Below the pieces are notes generated by a model. That model was not told where the DNA came from. It saw only the letters and a program-made list of their open reading frames with translations, and did not search any database. A stretch of DNA of 64,000 nt, from contig DYJD01000025.1 in NCBI GenBank assembly GCA_020723325.1, forward strand, positions 1 to 64,000, in the 5' to 3' direction. This document shows, one piece after another, positions 16,387 to 25,199 of the stretch. The position numbers and the translations under genes are program-made. Position 1 is the first letter of the stretch. The number at the start of each line of letters is the position of its first letter. The stretch is from Desulfosudis oleivorans. Lineage in GTDB: Bacteria > Desulfobacterota > Desulfobacteria > Desulfobacterales > SURF-7.

Positions 16387-16926
16387 TCAAAACAAAGGAA
16401 TAGCCACCGCTTCCACGTCCTTCTTCTCCAAAAAACCGATGTATCGGGAATCAAAGCTGTCCGGGCAGGAACCGACGGCAAAGAACTTTCCTTCCGGAAC
16501 CCTTCCGGTATAATCGTAGCGTTCCAGCACCAGACCCTTTCGGGAATGGCTTTTGGCATGGCCGAGGTAGGCATTGCCGCAGTAATAATTGCCATCTGAT
16601 GTGGACGAGAGCATCTCGCCCTCATCGCAGCCGATTTTCTTGACTACCGTGCATGGAAAACAATGCTCCACCAGACGGGAATGAATGGAAATGATCACAT
16701 AACGGCCGGATCTCAAATACCCTGGAGAAAAGCGCCTCTGGTAGAAGAAAAACCGGTAAGCCAGAGAATTGGTTTTGGAAAAGGCGATGTGTTTAGGTAT
16801 GATTCGACCCACGTACATCAACGCACAAAAGCCCATGCACAAGCAAACCATGAGAACGAACTTTTGCCTTTTTCCCCTTGGTAAATCAATTTTCAAAACA
16901 AACTTATGGCGTAATGACTTCCACAT
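16387..16926 (-). CDS. trhF: TrhF/TraF-type S26 signal peptidase
   Basis: A 179-residue protein with an N-terminal membrane segment (FVLMVCLCMGFCALMYV) and S26 peptidase boxes: FSPGYLRSGRYVII around the Ser region, VVKKIGC with the catalytic Lys, and DSRYIGFL near the end. Such peptidases process conjugative pilin. Start set at MWKSL (16926), overlapping the trbI end. Fits its place in the transfer cluster. Confidence 0.78.
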   Translation of the reverse strand: MWKSLRHKFVLKIDLPRGKRQKFVLMVCLCMGFCALMYVGRIIPKHIAFSKTNSLAYRFFFYQRRFSPGYLRSGRYVIISIHSRLVEHCFPCTVVKKIGCDEGEMLSSTSDGNYYCGNAYLGHAKSHSRKGLVLERYDYTGRVPEGKFFAVGSCPDSFDSRYIGFLEKKDVEAVAIPLF

Positions 16927-17194
16927 TTTTGGACAGCACCACATCCGCGGTCAGGATGATTTTGTTTTGAGGTTGATTCCGGATCAGGCCGACCACCTGC
17001 TCCAGCTTTTCTTCCAATTCCTTGGGGCTGATCTTGCGGCTGAGATAATCCTCCCGGACCTGTTTCAGATAAGCGCTTGTGTCCAACGCGGCAATCCGCA
17101 TGGCAAAGAAGTGGTGATACAACACAATGCTGAGCAAAGAACTTCCGCAAGAGATCAACCCACAGAAAATCAAGACACGCATTTTATCCTTCAT
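16904..17194 (-). CDS. trbI: TrbI (F-type), small inner-membrane transfer protein
   Basis: A 96-residue protein with one N-terminal membrane helix (VLIFCGLISCGSSLLSIVLY) and a periplasmic tail (NKIILTADVVLSKNVEVITP) typical of F-type TrbI. Start at the ATG at 17194 after AGGGGGATTTTT. It overlaps trbC upstream and trhF downstream, so the three are translationally coupled. TrbI influences pilus retraction in F. Confidence 0.75.
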   Translation of the reverse strand: MKDKMRVLIFCGLISCGSSLLSIVLYHHFFAMRIAALDTSAYLKQVREDYLSRKISPKELEEKLEQVVGLIRNQPQNKIILTADVVLSKNVEVITP

Positions 17195-18014
17195 AAAAAT
17201 CCCCCTGTAATTTTCGAACGGTCTGCTTGATCCGGGCATCTTTGGTGTCTTTAAAAATGTGCTCCAGACCAGAAGCAAGGGCCGCGTCGCCACACACCAC
17301 CACCGCCTCCACCTCCCCGGATAAATTGCCTGCAAGGCCCAAGCTTTGCTTTGGATCAACAAGATTGATGTTCCGCACAAAGGCCAGGGCCGGGACTTCC
17401 TGGATATTGAACTTTTGAAAGACCAAAGGATCGATCACGATGCTGACCTTAAAAAGATCGCAGGCTTTGTCCTTGCCCAAGCGGCAGCCACTTTCCCTTA
17501 CCAGCAGTTTTTCCAGAAAGTCGAGGGTGGGACGTGCCTTTTGCATGTTGTCCACAAATCCACGCAGAACCAGGACGAAATTGGGATCTCCCAGCCGATC
17601 CAGATCCTGGGCATAGGCCCTCAATGTCTGCTCAGGCATGGAAGAAGATATGAACAGGAACACCTTCTCAGAATTAAGCAATCGGTCCGGAAAAAGATGC
17701 TCCTGATTTGAAGGTTTTTCCGGATTCAAGGGTTTTAACATTGTTCCGGCGATGCGCTCCTTTTCCGACTCAATTTTTTCCTGGGATTCCTTGGATTGAA
17801 ATCGCTCAAAGGCTTCTTTTGCCGCAGCTTCGCCGGCCGTGTTCAGTTCCTTTGGAATTTCCATCCGGGACTGGGATTGTTGGGCCTGCTCCAATATCCG
17901 GTTCACTGTTTCCATCGATGGTTCTTCGGCGTTCATGCCGGTGGTCATGCAGATCAACGCGCATAGCATGCCGCCGACAATTCGTTTCCAGTTTTTAGGT
18001 CTATCAAGATGCAC
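17184..18014 (-). CDS. trbC: TrbC, F-type pilus assembly protein
   Basis: A 276-residue exported protein starting with GTG at 18014, overlapping traU by 11 bases. A signal peptide (MLCALICMTTGMNAE) precedes a coiled, charged linker and a C-terminal thioredoxin-like TrbC domain (VFLFISSSMPEQTL, QEVPALAFV). It acts in the periplasm in pilus assembly. Confidence 0.88.
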   Translation of the reverse strand: MHLDRPKNWKRIVGGMLCALICMTTGMNAEEPSMETVNRILEQAQQSQSRMEIPKELNTAGEAAAKEAFERFQSKESQEKIESEKERIAGTMLKPLNPEKPSNQEHLFPDRLLNSEKVFLFISSSMPEQTLRAYAQDLDRLGDPNFVLVLRGFVDNMQKARPTLDFLEKLLVRESGCRLGKDKACDLFKVSIVIDPLVFQKFNIQEVPALAFVRNINLVDPKQSLGLAGNLSGEVEAVVVCGDAALASGLEHIFKDTKDARIKQTVRKLQGDFYEG

Positions 18015-19032
18015 AGCAGGCTCTCTTTCTGAAAATCACGAACAAAAAATTATCGCCCCCTGGAAAAAAGGGCGGGTTTTTGAAATAGGTCCAGAGCAGG
18101 CCGGTTCTGCCGATGGGGATGCAGCCGGCCGAACGTACGGGCTTGGCAAGCTGGAGCCGGTAATTCCATTTCACCCAGATGGGCGTGTTCACCCCTGAGC
18201 AAAGATAAATCCCCACATCCACCAAAAGCCCCTCCCGGGCGAGCTTGTATAGCATGCGGGCCGCCAGCGCCGCCTGGGACTGGATATGATCCGAATGCCC
18301 GATAATGCCGGACAAGGGATAAACCGAACTGTAGGACCCGATGCACCAAAACAGGGGCGCCAAAGGCAGACCCACGTTGCTGCTCACGGCATCCACCATG
18401 CAGATGAACTGGGCGATGGGGTTTGCGAACAGCAGGGCTTCCGGCTGGATGTAAAACATGAGTTCGTCGTCGTTCCACAGTGGGTCGAATTCCGTCATGT
18501 AGGCGATGTCGAACCCACCGCTTTCCACGCAGGAGGAATCCACCAGCATTTCCATCATGGACCAGACCGGGAAGATCATGTAATGGGCCTGGGAAAAGGT
18601 GTTGGGCGTCTCCTGGTTGCCGCCGTTCTCCTCGTTGGCGCCGCTCAGCTCGGCGGTGTTGTTGTATTCATCGTAAACACTCTCGCCGATATAGGGAAAA
18701 CAAAACGGGTCTTTCACAGTCTCGATGATCCGGGCCGGTTCCCAGAAGGAGATGGCGATGCCGGTTCTTTCATAAATGGGCGGCGGCGCCTGGCAGGTGC
18801 AGATGGTATTGCCGTCCGCGGCATCCGGCGGCTCGATCATGCCGCCATCCGGGGTGCTGCCCTGTCCGTCGATGCGGGTACCGGCGATCTTGATGGGGAA
18901 AATGCACTCCCAGCAGACATCGCTCATGGGGTTCATGGTGGTTCCGCCGCAGATGGCCCCGGCCTCGGGCGCGCTCATCAGCATTAAACAGATGATCCAG
19001 GCTAGGCTATTTTTTGGAATCGGCCAGTGCAA
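18004..19032 (-). CDS. traU: TraU, conjugative transfer protein
   Basis: A 342-residue TraU: signal peptide ending in APEAGA, then the cysteine-rich body with CWECIFPI, CTCQAPPP, FWEPARIIETVKDPFCFP and the C-terminal R-SAGCIPIG segment, all classical for the family. TraU is periplasmic and needed for DNA transfer more than for pilus formation. Start is a TTG overlapping traW by 26 bases. Confidence 0.93.
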   Translation of the reverse strand: MHWPIPKNSLAWIICLMLMSAPEAGAICGGTTMNPMSDVCWECIFPIKIAGTRIDGQGSTPDGGMIEPPDAADGNTICTCQAPPPIYERTGIAISFWEPARIIETVKDPFCFPYIGESVYDEYNNTAELSGANEENGGNQETPNTFSQAHYMIFPVWSMMEMLVDSSCVESGGFDIAYMTEFDPLWNDDELMFYIQPEALLFANPIAQFICMVDAVSSNVGLPLAPLFWCIGSYSSVYPLSGIIGHSDHIQSQAALAARMLYKLAREGLLVDVGIYLCSGVNTPIWVKWNYRLQLAKPVRSAGCIPIGRTGLLWTYFKNPPFFPGGDNFLFVIFRKRACCAS

Positions 19033-19690
19033 TTTCTTTCACCTCCATTTTGTCCTTGTTCCGCCGGATAACGGACGGCACGGCCCTGACATGCAAGCGT
19101 TTGAGCAGTTCCGGCATGGCGAAAAACACATGCCGTTTCAGCCGGGAGCGGACTTCGTCGTAAACGCCGCCGGTGATCAGGATGCGGGTCTTGCTGTCGC
19201 CCACATGACCTGATTTGGTTAGCCACGCCATTTGATCCGGATCTTCGGCGTCGATGATCACCAGGGTGCGGGGGTAGTCCACATAATCCAGGGGATTGAA
19301 CGTATAGCCCGCCGGATAAAGGATGCCGCCCTTTCCGTCCGGAATATCGAACTCAAGCCGGTAGGTCATATCCACTTCAAAGGTCCGGTCCTGGCCGACC
19401 CGGGGCAGTTTGGGGATGCCATCTGGCCGGAACCGTCTGATTTTTTCCAGGTTCTGCTTTGAGCGGATCAGCTTTTCCCAGTCGATGCCGGCTGCTTTGG
19501 CCTTGATCTCCTGAAGGGCGTCCTGTTCCGCAATGGCATAGACCCGGCCGATGAGGCCCAGGTTCTTCACTCCGGCGGAGGCTTTGCTGCAAAGACAGCA
19601 GACGATGAAGCAAACTACTGACATGACCATTGAGAATTGTATTCTGCATAGCCTCCTGATCGTTATTTCTCTGCGCCATAGTGTTTTCAT
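19007..19690 (-). CDS. traW: TraW, F-type pilus assembly protein
   Basis: Start set at the ATG at 19690, preceded by AGAGGGG. A signal peptide (VVCFIVCCLCSKASA) leads to a TraW body with LGLIGRVYAIAEQDALQEI near the N-terminus and the RTFEVDMTYRLEFDIPD and FNPLDY segments. TraW works with TrbC and TraU in the periplasm. It follows traN by 13 bases. Confidence 0.9.
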   Translation of the reverse strand: MKTLWRREITIRRLCRIQFSMVMSVVCFIVCCLCSKASAGVKNLGLIGRVYAIAEQDALQEIKAKAAGIDWEKLIRSKQNLEKIRRFRPDGIPKLPRVGQDRTFEVDMTYRLEFDIPDGKGGILYPAGYTFNPLDYVDYPRTLVIIDAEDPDQMAWLTKSGHVGDSKTRILITGGVYDEVRSRLKRHVFFAMPELLKRLHVRAVPSVIRRNKDKMEVKEIALADSKK

Positions 19691-19703
19691 CAATACCCCT
19701 CTG

Positions 19704-20834
19704 TCAATCCTGGATACTGTTGTAATAGTCCGTGACACCCTGTTTCATGTTGGTCTCGATTTCATTCTGGGGCTTGGTCTTGATACTCCCGTACCATTCT
19801 GACAGGTCGATCAGGGAGAAATCCAATACCTGGAATTCTTCCGGCGTGAAGCCCCGGCAATTTGGGCTGGAAGGGAGGCCCCAGCCGTTAAAGGTATTGA
19901 GCTGCGGCCGGCCTTGTTCCTGGACGATCCGCGCCAGTTTGGAATTGAAACAACAATAGGATTTGGATTCTTCCACGCACACATCGCCAAGCAGCAGATG
20001 AAGCTCCTGGGAGCAGTATTGCCCCACGTAATGGCAGAGGCCTTCGCCCCTCAGCTCCGCCAGCATCTGCTCATTCTGATTGCATTGCAAAAGGCCCCAG
20101 AGGTAATCCTTGCTCTTGCAGCAGTCATCGAACAGGATGGTGGCGCCCGAGGTGCGGCACCGGCGGTCATAGCCTGAAAAAATGTAAATATGCCCCAGGC
20201 ACTGGTTGGTGCTGTCCTTGGGGCCGTTGTTCTGGAGATCGCCCGACCCCTGGGGCGTGCCCGGACTCGTGATATGCTCGCTCGAATTGAAGCAGAGTTG
20301 GGCGCTGCAGTATTTTTGCCCGTTCCATTCCTGGCAGATGAAACCGTCGCCATAGGGGCAGGCATCTTTCACGCAGGCATCCAGGGCCGAGTCAAAGGTG
20401 CTGGAAGGACAACCGGGCGCGGCCCTGCAAACATTGCCCTGGATCGAAAGATTGTCCGGGCAATATAAAACGCAATCCGTGCCTTGGGCGCAGCCGCTGT
20501 TGCAGGCGGCAAGGGTCTGGAAAACCATGCCCGAGGTCGTGCATCGATACTGAGTCGGAGATTCGCACTGATCCGTTGCGATATTCAAGGCACTTGGCCC
20601 AGGGCAAACAGCCGCCGTCTGGGTGTTCACGCAAGGAATATGATCCAACAGGCAGAGCTGCCCCTGGGGAGTCGCGGCGCATTCTCCGAACTCCCCGGAA
20701 TCGAGCATGCCGTTCCCGTTGAAGTCCTGGAAGCAGCCGGTAACTGGAATCAGGCCATCCGCAAGAACAGGCGATGCCCAAATAGAAAAAACAAACAGCC
20801 CACACAGAAATAATTGTTCCAATTTTTTAAGCAT
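19704..20834 (-). CDS. traN: TraN, mating-pair stabilisation protein
   Basis: A 376-residue exported protein, short for TraN, with more than 30 cysteines. The conserved C-terminal signature is clear: CHYVGQYCSQELHLLL, VCVEESKSYCCFNSKLARI, then CRGFTPEEFQ and LDFSLIDLSE. TraN is an outer-membrane adhesin that fixes recipient contact. An EF-hand-like DFNGNGMLDSGEFG at residues about 37-50 could bind calcium. First gene of the 13.8-20.8 kb cluster, 67 bases downstream of promoter-like element copy 2. Confidence 0.93.
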   Translation of the reverse strand: MLKKLEQLFLCGLFVFSIWASPVLADGLIPVTGCFQDFNGNGMLDSGEFGECAATPQGQLCLLDHIPCVNTQTAAVCPGPSALNIATDQCESPTQYRCTTSGMVFQTLAACNSGCAQGTDCVLYCPDNLSIQGNVCRAAPGCPSSTFDSALDACVKDACPYGDGFICQEWNGQKYCSAQLCFNSSEHITSPGTPQGSGDLQNNGPKDSTNQCLGHIYIFSGYDRRCRTSGATILFDDCCKSKDYLWGLLQCNQNEQMLAELRGEGLCHYVGQYCSQELHLLLGDVCVEESKSYCCFNSKLARIVQEQGRPQLNTFNGWGLPSSPNCRGFTPEEFQVLDFSLIDLSEWYGSIKTKPQNEIETNMKQGVTDYYNSIQD

Positions 20835-20900
20835 TTACCTGACCCATTGTTGACAGGTTTAATCAATGCGAATCCGAATCTAAATCGAAACGGTCCTGTC

Positions 20901-20924
20901 TCTATAATACAGGGTCGGTCAAGC
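20901..20924 (-). promoter_or_regulatory. Promoter-like element, copy 2 (transfer cluster I)
   Basis: On the minus strand CTTGACCG, four bases, then TGTATTATAG, matching the five-copy consensus. It ends about 67 bases before traN, pointing into the traN-W-U-trbC cluster. TATTAT fits a -10 box; no -35 box is seen at the normal distance. Confidence 0.55.
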
Positions 20925-21027
20925 TAAGGTTCTTTGATGCGCGCTTTAAGGAATTATGAATTGCATTTGGGAAAGATAAGTATTATTAATCTTACCAGTA
21001 AGAATAATTTGAATTAGAGAGGATCCC

Positions 21028-21294
21028 ATGGCCGATATTGAAACCACGAAAATGTCTTCCAAAGGACAAGTCGTCATACCTGAATCCATTAGAAAAAAGC
21101 TGAATTTAAGATCCGGGTCTCAGTTTGTTGTTGTTGCCGACAAGGATATTGTGATCTTGAAAAACATAGCCCAACCATCACTTAATGAATTTCATGATCT
21201 TATTGCTGAGGCTCAGAAAAAAGCGAAGAAAGTCGGGCTTAAAAAATCCGATATTGGCGATGCGATCTCAACAGTTCGCGGAAAAAGAAAATGA
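21028..21294 (+). CDS. AbrB-type antitoxin, toxin partner broken
   Basis: An 88-residue SpoVT-AbrB antitoxin (SSKGQVVIPESIRKKL, SGSQFVVVADKD) with a long helical tail for toxin binding. The ATG follows AGAGAGGATCCC. The next frame, a PIN toxin, has lost most of its N-terminal half, so this antitoxin is now effectively alone. Confidence 0.82.
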   Translation: MADIETTKMSSKGQVVIPESIRKKLNLRSGSQFVVVADKDIVILKNIAQPSLNEFHDLIAEAQKKAKKVGLKKSDIGDAISTVRGKRK

Positions 21295-21553
21295 AGGTTA
21301 TTCTGGAATTGATATCAAACCGATTCTTGAGTTGATTACTATCTATGGGAAATTTGTTGATACAGAAAAAGTTAATATTCAAGTATGCGAAGATCCTGAT
21401 GACAACAAATTTCTTGAATGCGCGATCGCAGGGAAAAGCAAATTAATAATTAGTGGCGACAAACACTTGTTGAAATTGACAGGCTATAAAGGAATTAGCA
21501 TTTTGAGTCCGAGGAGTTTTATTGAGAAATTATCTGATCCAGGCGGCCGTTAA
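21291..21553 (+). pseudogene. Internally deleted PIN-domain toxin (vapC remnant)
   Basis: The original start (ATG AAG GTT ATT at 21291) overlaps the antitoxin end, but after a few codons the sequence jumps, in another frame, to the C-terminal half of a PIN domain (ILELITIYGKFV, DPDDNKFLECA, SGDKHLLKL). About 60 codons with the first catalytic acids are missing. The toxin cannot be active. Confidence 0.7.
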
Positions 21554-21565
21554 CAAAATAATCTT

Positions 21566-21760
21566 ATGGTAGAATTAAAACATCAGCCCGTTTCCCATAA
21601 TCATAAGCATTTCCTTAAAAAGGCAAAAAAGCGCAAGGGATTTGAGCAGGCGTATGAAGGCCTTAAGGAAGAGTATTCACTCATACATGAAATGCTTACG
21701 GCCCGTTCAAAATCAGGACTTACGCAAGGCAGCAGGCCGAAAAGAATACAGACGACTTAG
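21566..21760 (+). pseudogene. Truncated Xre/HigA-type antitoxin remnant
   Basis: A 64-codon frame: FEQAYEGLKEEYSLIHEMLTAR then KSGLTQ is the N-terminal part of HigA-like antitoxins, but the helix-turn-helix breaks off right after GLTQ into unrelated codons, while AERIQTT can be read in another frame. Probably a frameshifted leftover. Confidence 0.5.
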
Positions 21761-21841
21761 CGTAATTTGCTATTGCGCTGTATAAATATATTTGTACAAA
21801 ATGACATGACTAAAAAGGAATATATCGCTTATAAGGGGGCC

Positions 21842-21973
21842 ATGTTCACCATCAAGTGGTATTTTGACATCCATGGGAAAAGATAGGCTCTGGAATATCT
21901 TATGAATATAGAAGCTTCAATGCAGCAAAAAGTATTCTTTCTCTTTAAGCGAATAGGTGATTATGAGAAATAA
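21842..21973 (+). pseudogene. HigB/RelE-type toxin remnant with in-frame TAG
   Basis: From ATG at 21842 the frame reads MFTIKWYFDIHGKR, a TAG stop, then ALEYLMNIEASMQQKV and IGDYEK, matching the first 40-odd residues of phage-Gp49-like RelE toxins. The rest of the toxin is missing and the next antitoxin starts inside it. Confidence 0.55.
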
Positions 21974-22256
21974 AAAACAACCCCAAACCACCTTTGAAAA
22001 ATTGATGCAAGATCCCAAATGGAAAGATGGATTTGAAAAAGGATATGAAAAATTTCTTATTTCGGAATTTTTGATAGAAGCAATGGAAGAGGAAAAAATT
22101 TCTGTCAGAAAGCTTGCTAAAGAGGCTGGTGTTTCTCCAACCCTTATTCAGAACATGAGATCCGGGAAAAGCTCCAACATCAGTTTGAATACCTTAGCCC
22201 CTATACTCTCTGTGTTGCATTACAGGATTGAATTTGTAAAAGACAATACCATATGA
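21963..22256 (+). CDS. Xre-family antitoxin
   Basis: A 97-residue helix-turn-helix protein (ISVRKLAKEAGVSPTLIQNM) of the antitoxin type. Start set at the ATG at 21963 after AGGTGATT. It overlaps the broken HigB-like frame, so it is an antitoxin whose toxin has decayed; it may still act as a repressor. Confidence 0.75.
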   Translation: MRNKKQPQTTFEKLMQDPKWKDGFEKGYEKFLISEFLIEAMEEEKISVRKLAKEAGVSPTLIQNMRSGKSSNISLNTLAPILSVLHYRIEFVKDNTI

Positions 22257-22299
22257 ATCTCATTAAATCCGGATTTGTTCAAAGAAACACGGTCTACAT

Positions 22300-23163
22300 T
22301 TATTCGTATGCCTTCAGAAACCGTTCAATAGTCTTGGGCGCCGACCCCTCATAATGGTTATTGACGTTCACATAGACATTTACGCCTCGAAGGACAAGCT
22401 CTTTTACCATCCCGGCGATATTGAAGAGTTCTTTATCCTTTGGTGCAACAATTTGATTCCATTTTCCACTGGTATCAGTCTCAATTTTATCCCGGTCCGG
22501 GCCATGTAATCGGATCACGATACTGTCAAACCGGTCAAATCCGTCACGGTGATTTTGAAATACGGAAACAATGTCGGGCATCCAATAGCCCTGAATGAGT
22601 ACAGGCGACACCCCGTTCTCGGATAGAAAGTCAAAGTAATCCCTGTTCAGATAGTTTGCGTTACGCAGTTCCATGGCATATTGGATGCCTGCAGGAAGCC
22701 GGTGGATGAAGTCTTTAAATCGCTCCTGAAACGCCTGCTGGGATTCCATCTTCTGTTTGTTCAGGTATTCAAACTGAAATAGTATTGATCCCAGATATGG
22801 TTGTATTGGCTCAAGGGCTTTCAGAAAATCCTGAAACAGGTTTACGGATAGGAAATTGGGATTTTCTTCAAGTGGCTCGGCTTTTGATTTTTGATAATAA
22901 TGCGTCAGTGTAATGCTGTTGGGGGCTTTCACCGTAAACCGAAAGGTATCCGGAACCGCTTCCCGGTAACGTCTGACATCTTCTATGTTCGGTAATTTGA
23001 CCTTGCCTCCCTTGAAAAGGGACCAGAACCACTGGTCGACCTCGACCGTGTTGTACTTCTTGCTGTATTCAGCGAGGAAATCAATGTCCTTCGAGGAAGA
23101 ATAGACGAGCCCCTCCCAGGAGGGGTATTTCCAACTGCATGTGCCGATCCGGAGTTCCGCCAT
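22300..23163 (-). CDS. DUF72 (YecE-like) protein
   Basis: A 287-residue protein of the DUF72 TIM-barrel family: LRIGTCSWKYPSWEG at the N-terminus, FRFTVKAP, a YAMELRN strand, and VYVNVNNHYEGSAPKT at the end. The biochemical role is unknown. A cargo gene unrelated to transfer, in the same accessory stretch as the toxin-antitoxin remnants. Confidence 0.87.
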   Translation of the reverse strand: MAELRIGTCSWKYPSWEGLVYSSSKDIDFLAEYSKKYNTVEVDQWFWSLFKGGKVKLPNIEDVRRYREAVPDTFRFTVKAPNSITLTHYYQKSKAEPLEENPNFLSVNLFQDFLKALEPIQPYLGSILFQFEYLNKQKMESQQAFQERFKDFIHRLPAGIQYAMELRNANYLNRDYFDFLSENGVSPVLIQGYWMPDIVSVFQNHRDGFDRFDSIVIRLHGPDRDKIETDTSGKWNQIVAPKDKELFNIAGMVKELVLRGVNVYVNVNNHYEGSAPKTIERFLKAYE

Positions 23164-23303
23164 GATGCCTCTGTGCGCAAAGAAAAAGATATCTTCGTAT
23201 TTTTTCGATCTCGGCAGTCATCAAAGTTACCGCCATGCCACACAAGTCGGGTATATATCATGCCAAGGTTTGCAGTCAACTCGGTGGTATTAAAGAAAGC
23301 AGT

Positions 23304-23852
23304 ATGAATCGTTTTCGAAAATATGATATATCAGCCGATCAGAACGTTTTACCATCCCCATCATACAGAGCTTTGATCGTGGCCGCATTACATCCAAAAG
23401 GAACCTATATTCTCATCCTGCAACTTGAGAACAGCAAACGGATTACAATCGGTAGGCTCGGCCGGTTCGTTTTTCAAAAAGGCTGGTACGCGTATGTCGG
23501 CAGTTCATTCGGGCCGGGCGGTTTGTCGGCTAGAATCGGCCATCATCTGAAAAAATCGGCAACACCCCATTGGCACATCGATTATCTGCGGAAATCAGCC
23601 GATATCCATAACGTCTGGGTCTGCGAACAGGAAAAGCGACTGGAGCATATTGCAGCCGGCTTGTTATTGAAGATGGCGGGGGCTTCTGTTCCGGTGCCGG
23701 GATTCGGCTCTTCCGACTGCAAATGTGAGAGCCATCTTGTGTACTTCCAGAAATATCCCGAGTTGAGTGAACTGAATTCCTTCCTTGCGGAATCCACCAA
23801 TCAGCCGTCTATACAATTTTCCCGATTTATCGGTTGGTGTTCGAGAAATTAG
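23304..23852 (+). CDS. DUF123 GIY-YIG-like nuclease-family protein
   Basis: A 182-residue protein with the DUF123 pattern: GTYILILQLENSKRI, GRFVFQKGWYAYVGSSFGPG, HLKKSATPHWHIDYL and CESHLVYF. DUF123 proteins are GIY-YIG relatives found alone or fused to endonuclease III. Start at the ATG at 23304. The last 20 codons run into the remnant of a RelE-type toxin in another frame. Confidence 0.78.
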   Translation: MNRFRKYDISADQNVLPSPSYRALIVAALHPKGTYILILQLENSKRITIGRLGRFVFQKGWYAYVGSSFGPGGLSARIGHHLKKSATPHWHIDYLRKSADIHNVWVCEQEKRLEHIAAGLLLKMAGASVPVPGFGSSDCKCESHLVYFQKYPELSELNSFLAESTNQPSIQFSRFIGWCSRN

Positions 23853-24020
23853 AATCCGGGATGCTTCTGGGGCTTTCCGGATCATTTATGTAGCGAAATC
23901 CGCTGATGTTGTTTATGTGCTGCATTGCTTTCAAAAAAAAAGACACAAAAGACAAGCAAGGCGGATATCAATTTAGCGAAGAAACGCTATCGGGATTTGG
24001 TGAAGGAGTTGGATAAATGA
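23785..24020 (+). pseudogene. C-terminal fragment of a RelE/HigB-type toxin, frameshifted
   Basis: SVGVREIRIRDASGAFRIIYV and YVLHCFQKK are the C-terminal half of a Gp49-like toxin. At a run of nine A's (about 23933-23941) the frame breaks; reading one base over gives the expected end (QKTSKADINLAKKRYRDL, stop at 24018-24020 overlapping the antitoxin ATG). The N-terminal half is absent, replaced by the DUF123 gene. Confidence 0.65.
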
Positions 24021-24298
24021 AAAACGAACAATTTTCCAGTGTATGGGATGCTATCGAGGATACACCTGAGGAAGCTGAAAACATGAAGCTTCGTTCGGCG
24101 CTAATGATGGCATTAAAACAGCACATTGGCCGCAATAATTTGAGCCAGATACAAGCCGCTAAATTGTTTGGCGTTACGCAGCCCCGTATTTCCGATCTCA
24201 TACGCGGCAAAATTATTCTTTTTAGCTTAGATATGTTGGTTAACATGGCGGCAGCGGCCGGCTTGCGTATAGAGCTACGTGTGCTTGAGGCTGCATAA
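24017..24298 (+). CDS. Xre-family antitoxin of the broken RelE pair
   Basis: A 93-residue antitoxin with helix-turn-helix SQIQAAKLFGVTQPRISDLI. Its ATG overlaps the TGA of the decayed toxin, preserving the original operon junction. Intact and probably still a DNA-binding repressor. Confidence 0.82.
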   Translation: MKNEQFSSVWDAIEDTPEEAENMKLRSALMMALKQHIGRNNLSQIQAAKLFGVTQPRISDLIRGKIILFSLDMLVNMAAAAGLRIELRVLEAA

Positions 24299-24430
24299 TC
24301 CATTGGTCGCCATTCCCGCTCATAGTGGAGACATACTCAGGCAGTTGGTTGCGATCTGGAAATAAAATTTGTTCCCAATCTTCTCAAAAAGAACTTGTTA
24401 AGTGTCTCACCAAGTGTTATATTTATAGCG

Positions 24431-24805
24431 ATGAAGGCATTCAAGAATAAGTGGTTCAACCATTGGGCACGGAAGGAGGGTGTTTCAGACACCGTTTTGC
24501 TCAAAGCTGCGGAAGAAATAGTCGCAGGAAAGGTTGAGGCCGACCTCGGAGGCTGTCTGTTCAAAAAAAGGTTGCCGCGGACAGGTAGCGGAAAACGAGG
24601 AGGATACCGCGTTGTTGTGGGGTACAAAAAACCAAATGCAGAGCGGATTATTTTTTTATATGCCTTTGCCAAAAGCGATAGAGGCAACATTTCCGATAAG
24701 GAAGAAGCCGCTTTAAGCCTTGTTGCCAAGACGTTTATTGAAGCGAATGAGCAACAACTTCAAAAGCTTTTATCTGCGGGCTCGATATGGGAGGTACAAC
24801 CATGA
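24431..24805 (+). CDS. higB: RelE/HigB2-type toxin
   Basis: A 124-residue toxin with the HigB2 pattern: KNKWFNHWARKEGVSD, ADLGGCLFKKRLPR, GKRGGYRVVVGYK and FLYAFAKSDRGNIS. These are ribosome-dependent mRNA interferases. Start set at the ATG at 24431; stop overlaps the antitoxin start (ATGA). This is the only complete RelE pair of the block. Confidence 0.86.
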   Translation: MKAFKNKWFNHWARKEGVSDTVLLKAAEEIVAGKVEADLGGCLFKKRLPRTGSGKRGGYRVVVGYKKPNAERIIFLYAFAKSDRGNISDKEEAALSLVAKTFIEANEQQLQKLLSAGSIWEVQP

Positions 24806-25104
24806 GTGAGATTTTGGATATTGCCCATGAAATGGCGCAAGATCTGTTTAAAGTTGGAGCTATGGATGAGATTACCATGCGCAAGATGGATGCTCTTTGC
24901 TTACCCACAAAGCGTCCCTTCAAGCCCGAGGATATTCGGCGCATCCGAACGGCTAATCATGTCAGCCAAGCTGCGTTTGCAGCATTCCTTGGCATTGGCA
25001 AGACGACGGTGCAGCAGTGGGAGCAGGGTTCAAAGAAGCCAAGTGGACCTGCACAACGCCTTCTTGATCTTATTGACCGTAAGGGGCTGGCCGTACTCAG
25101 ATAA
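24802..25104 (+). CDS. higA: HigA2-type antitoxin
   Basis: A 100-residue protein with a C-terminal Xre helix-turn-helix (SQAAFAAFLGIGKTTVQQWE) and PSGPAQRLLDLI, typical of HigA2. Start at 24802 after GGGAGG, sharing ATGA with the toxin stop. It should bind HigB and repress the operon. Confidence 0.87.
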   Translation: MSEILDIAHEMAQDLFKVGAMDEITMRKMDALCLPTKRPFKPEDIRRIRTANHVSQAAFAAFLGIGKTTVQQWEQGSKKPSGPAQRLLDLIDRKGLAVLR

Positions 25105-25199
25105 TTCGTATGTGTACTCCGGCCAAAGCATAAATTCAGCAATGCGAGCGATTGCAATCCGGGAAGGATTAGAGTTTCAAAATCAACCCAATATCAGAA

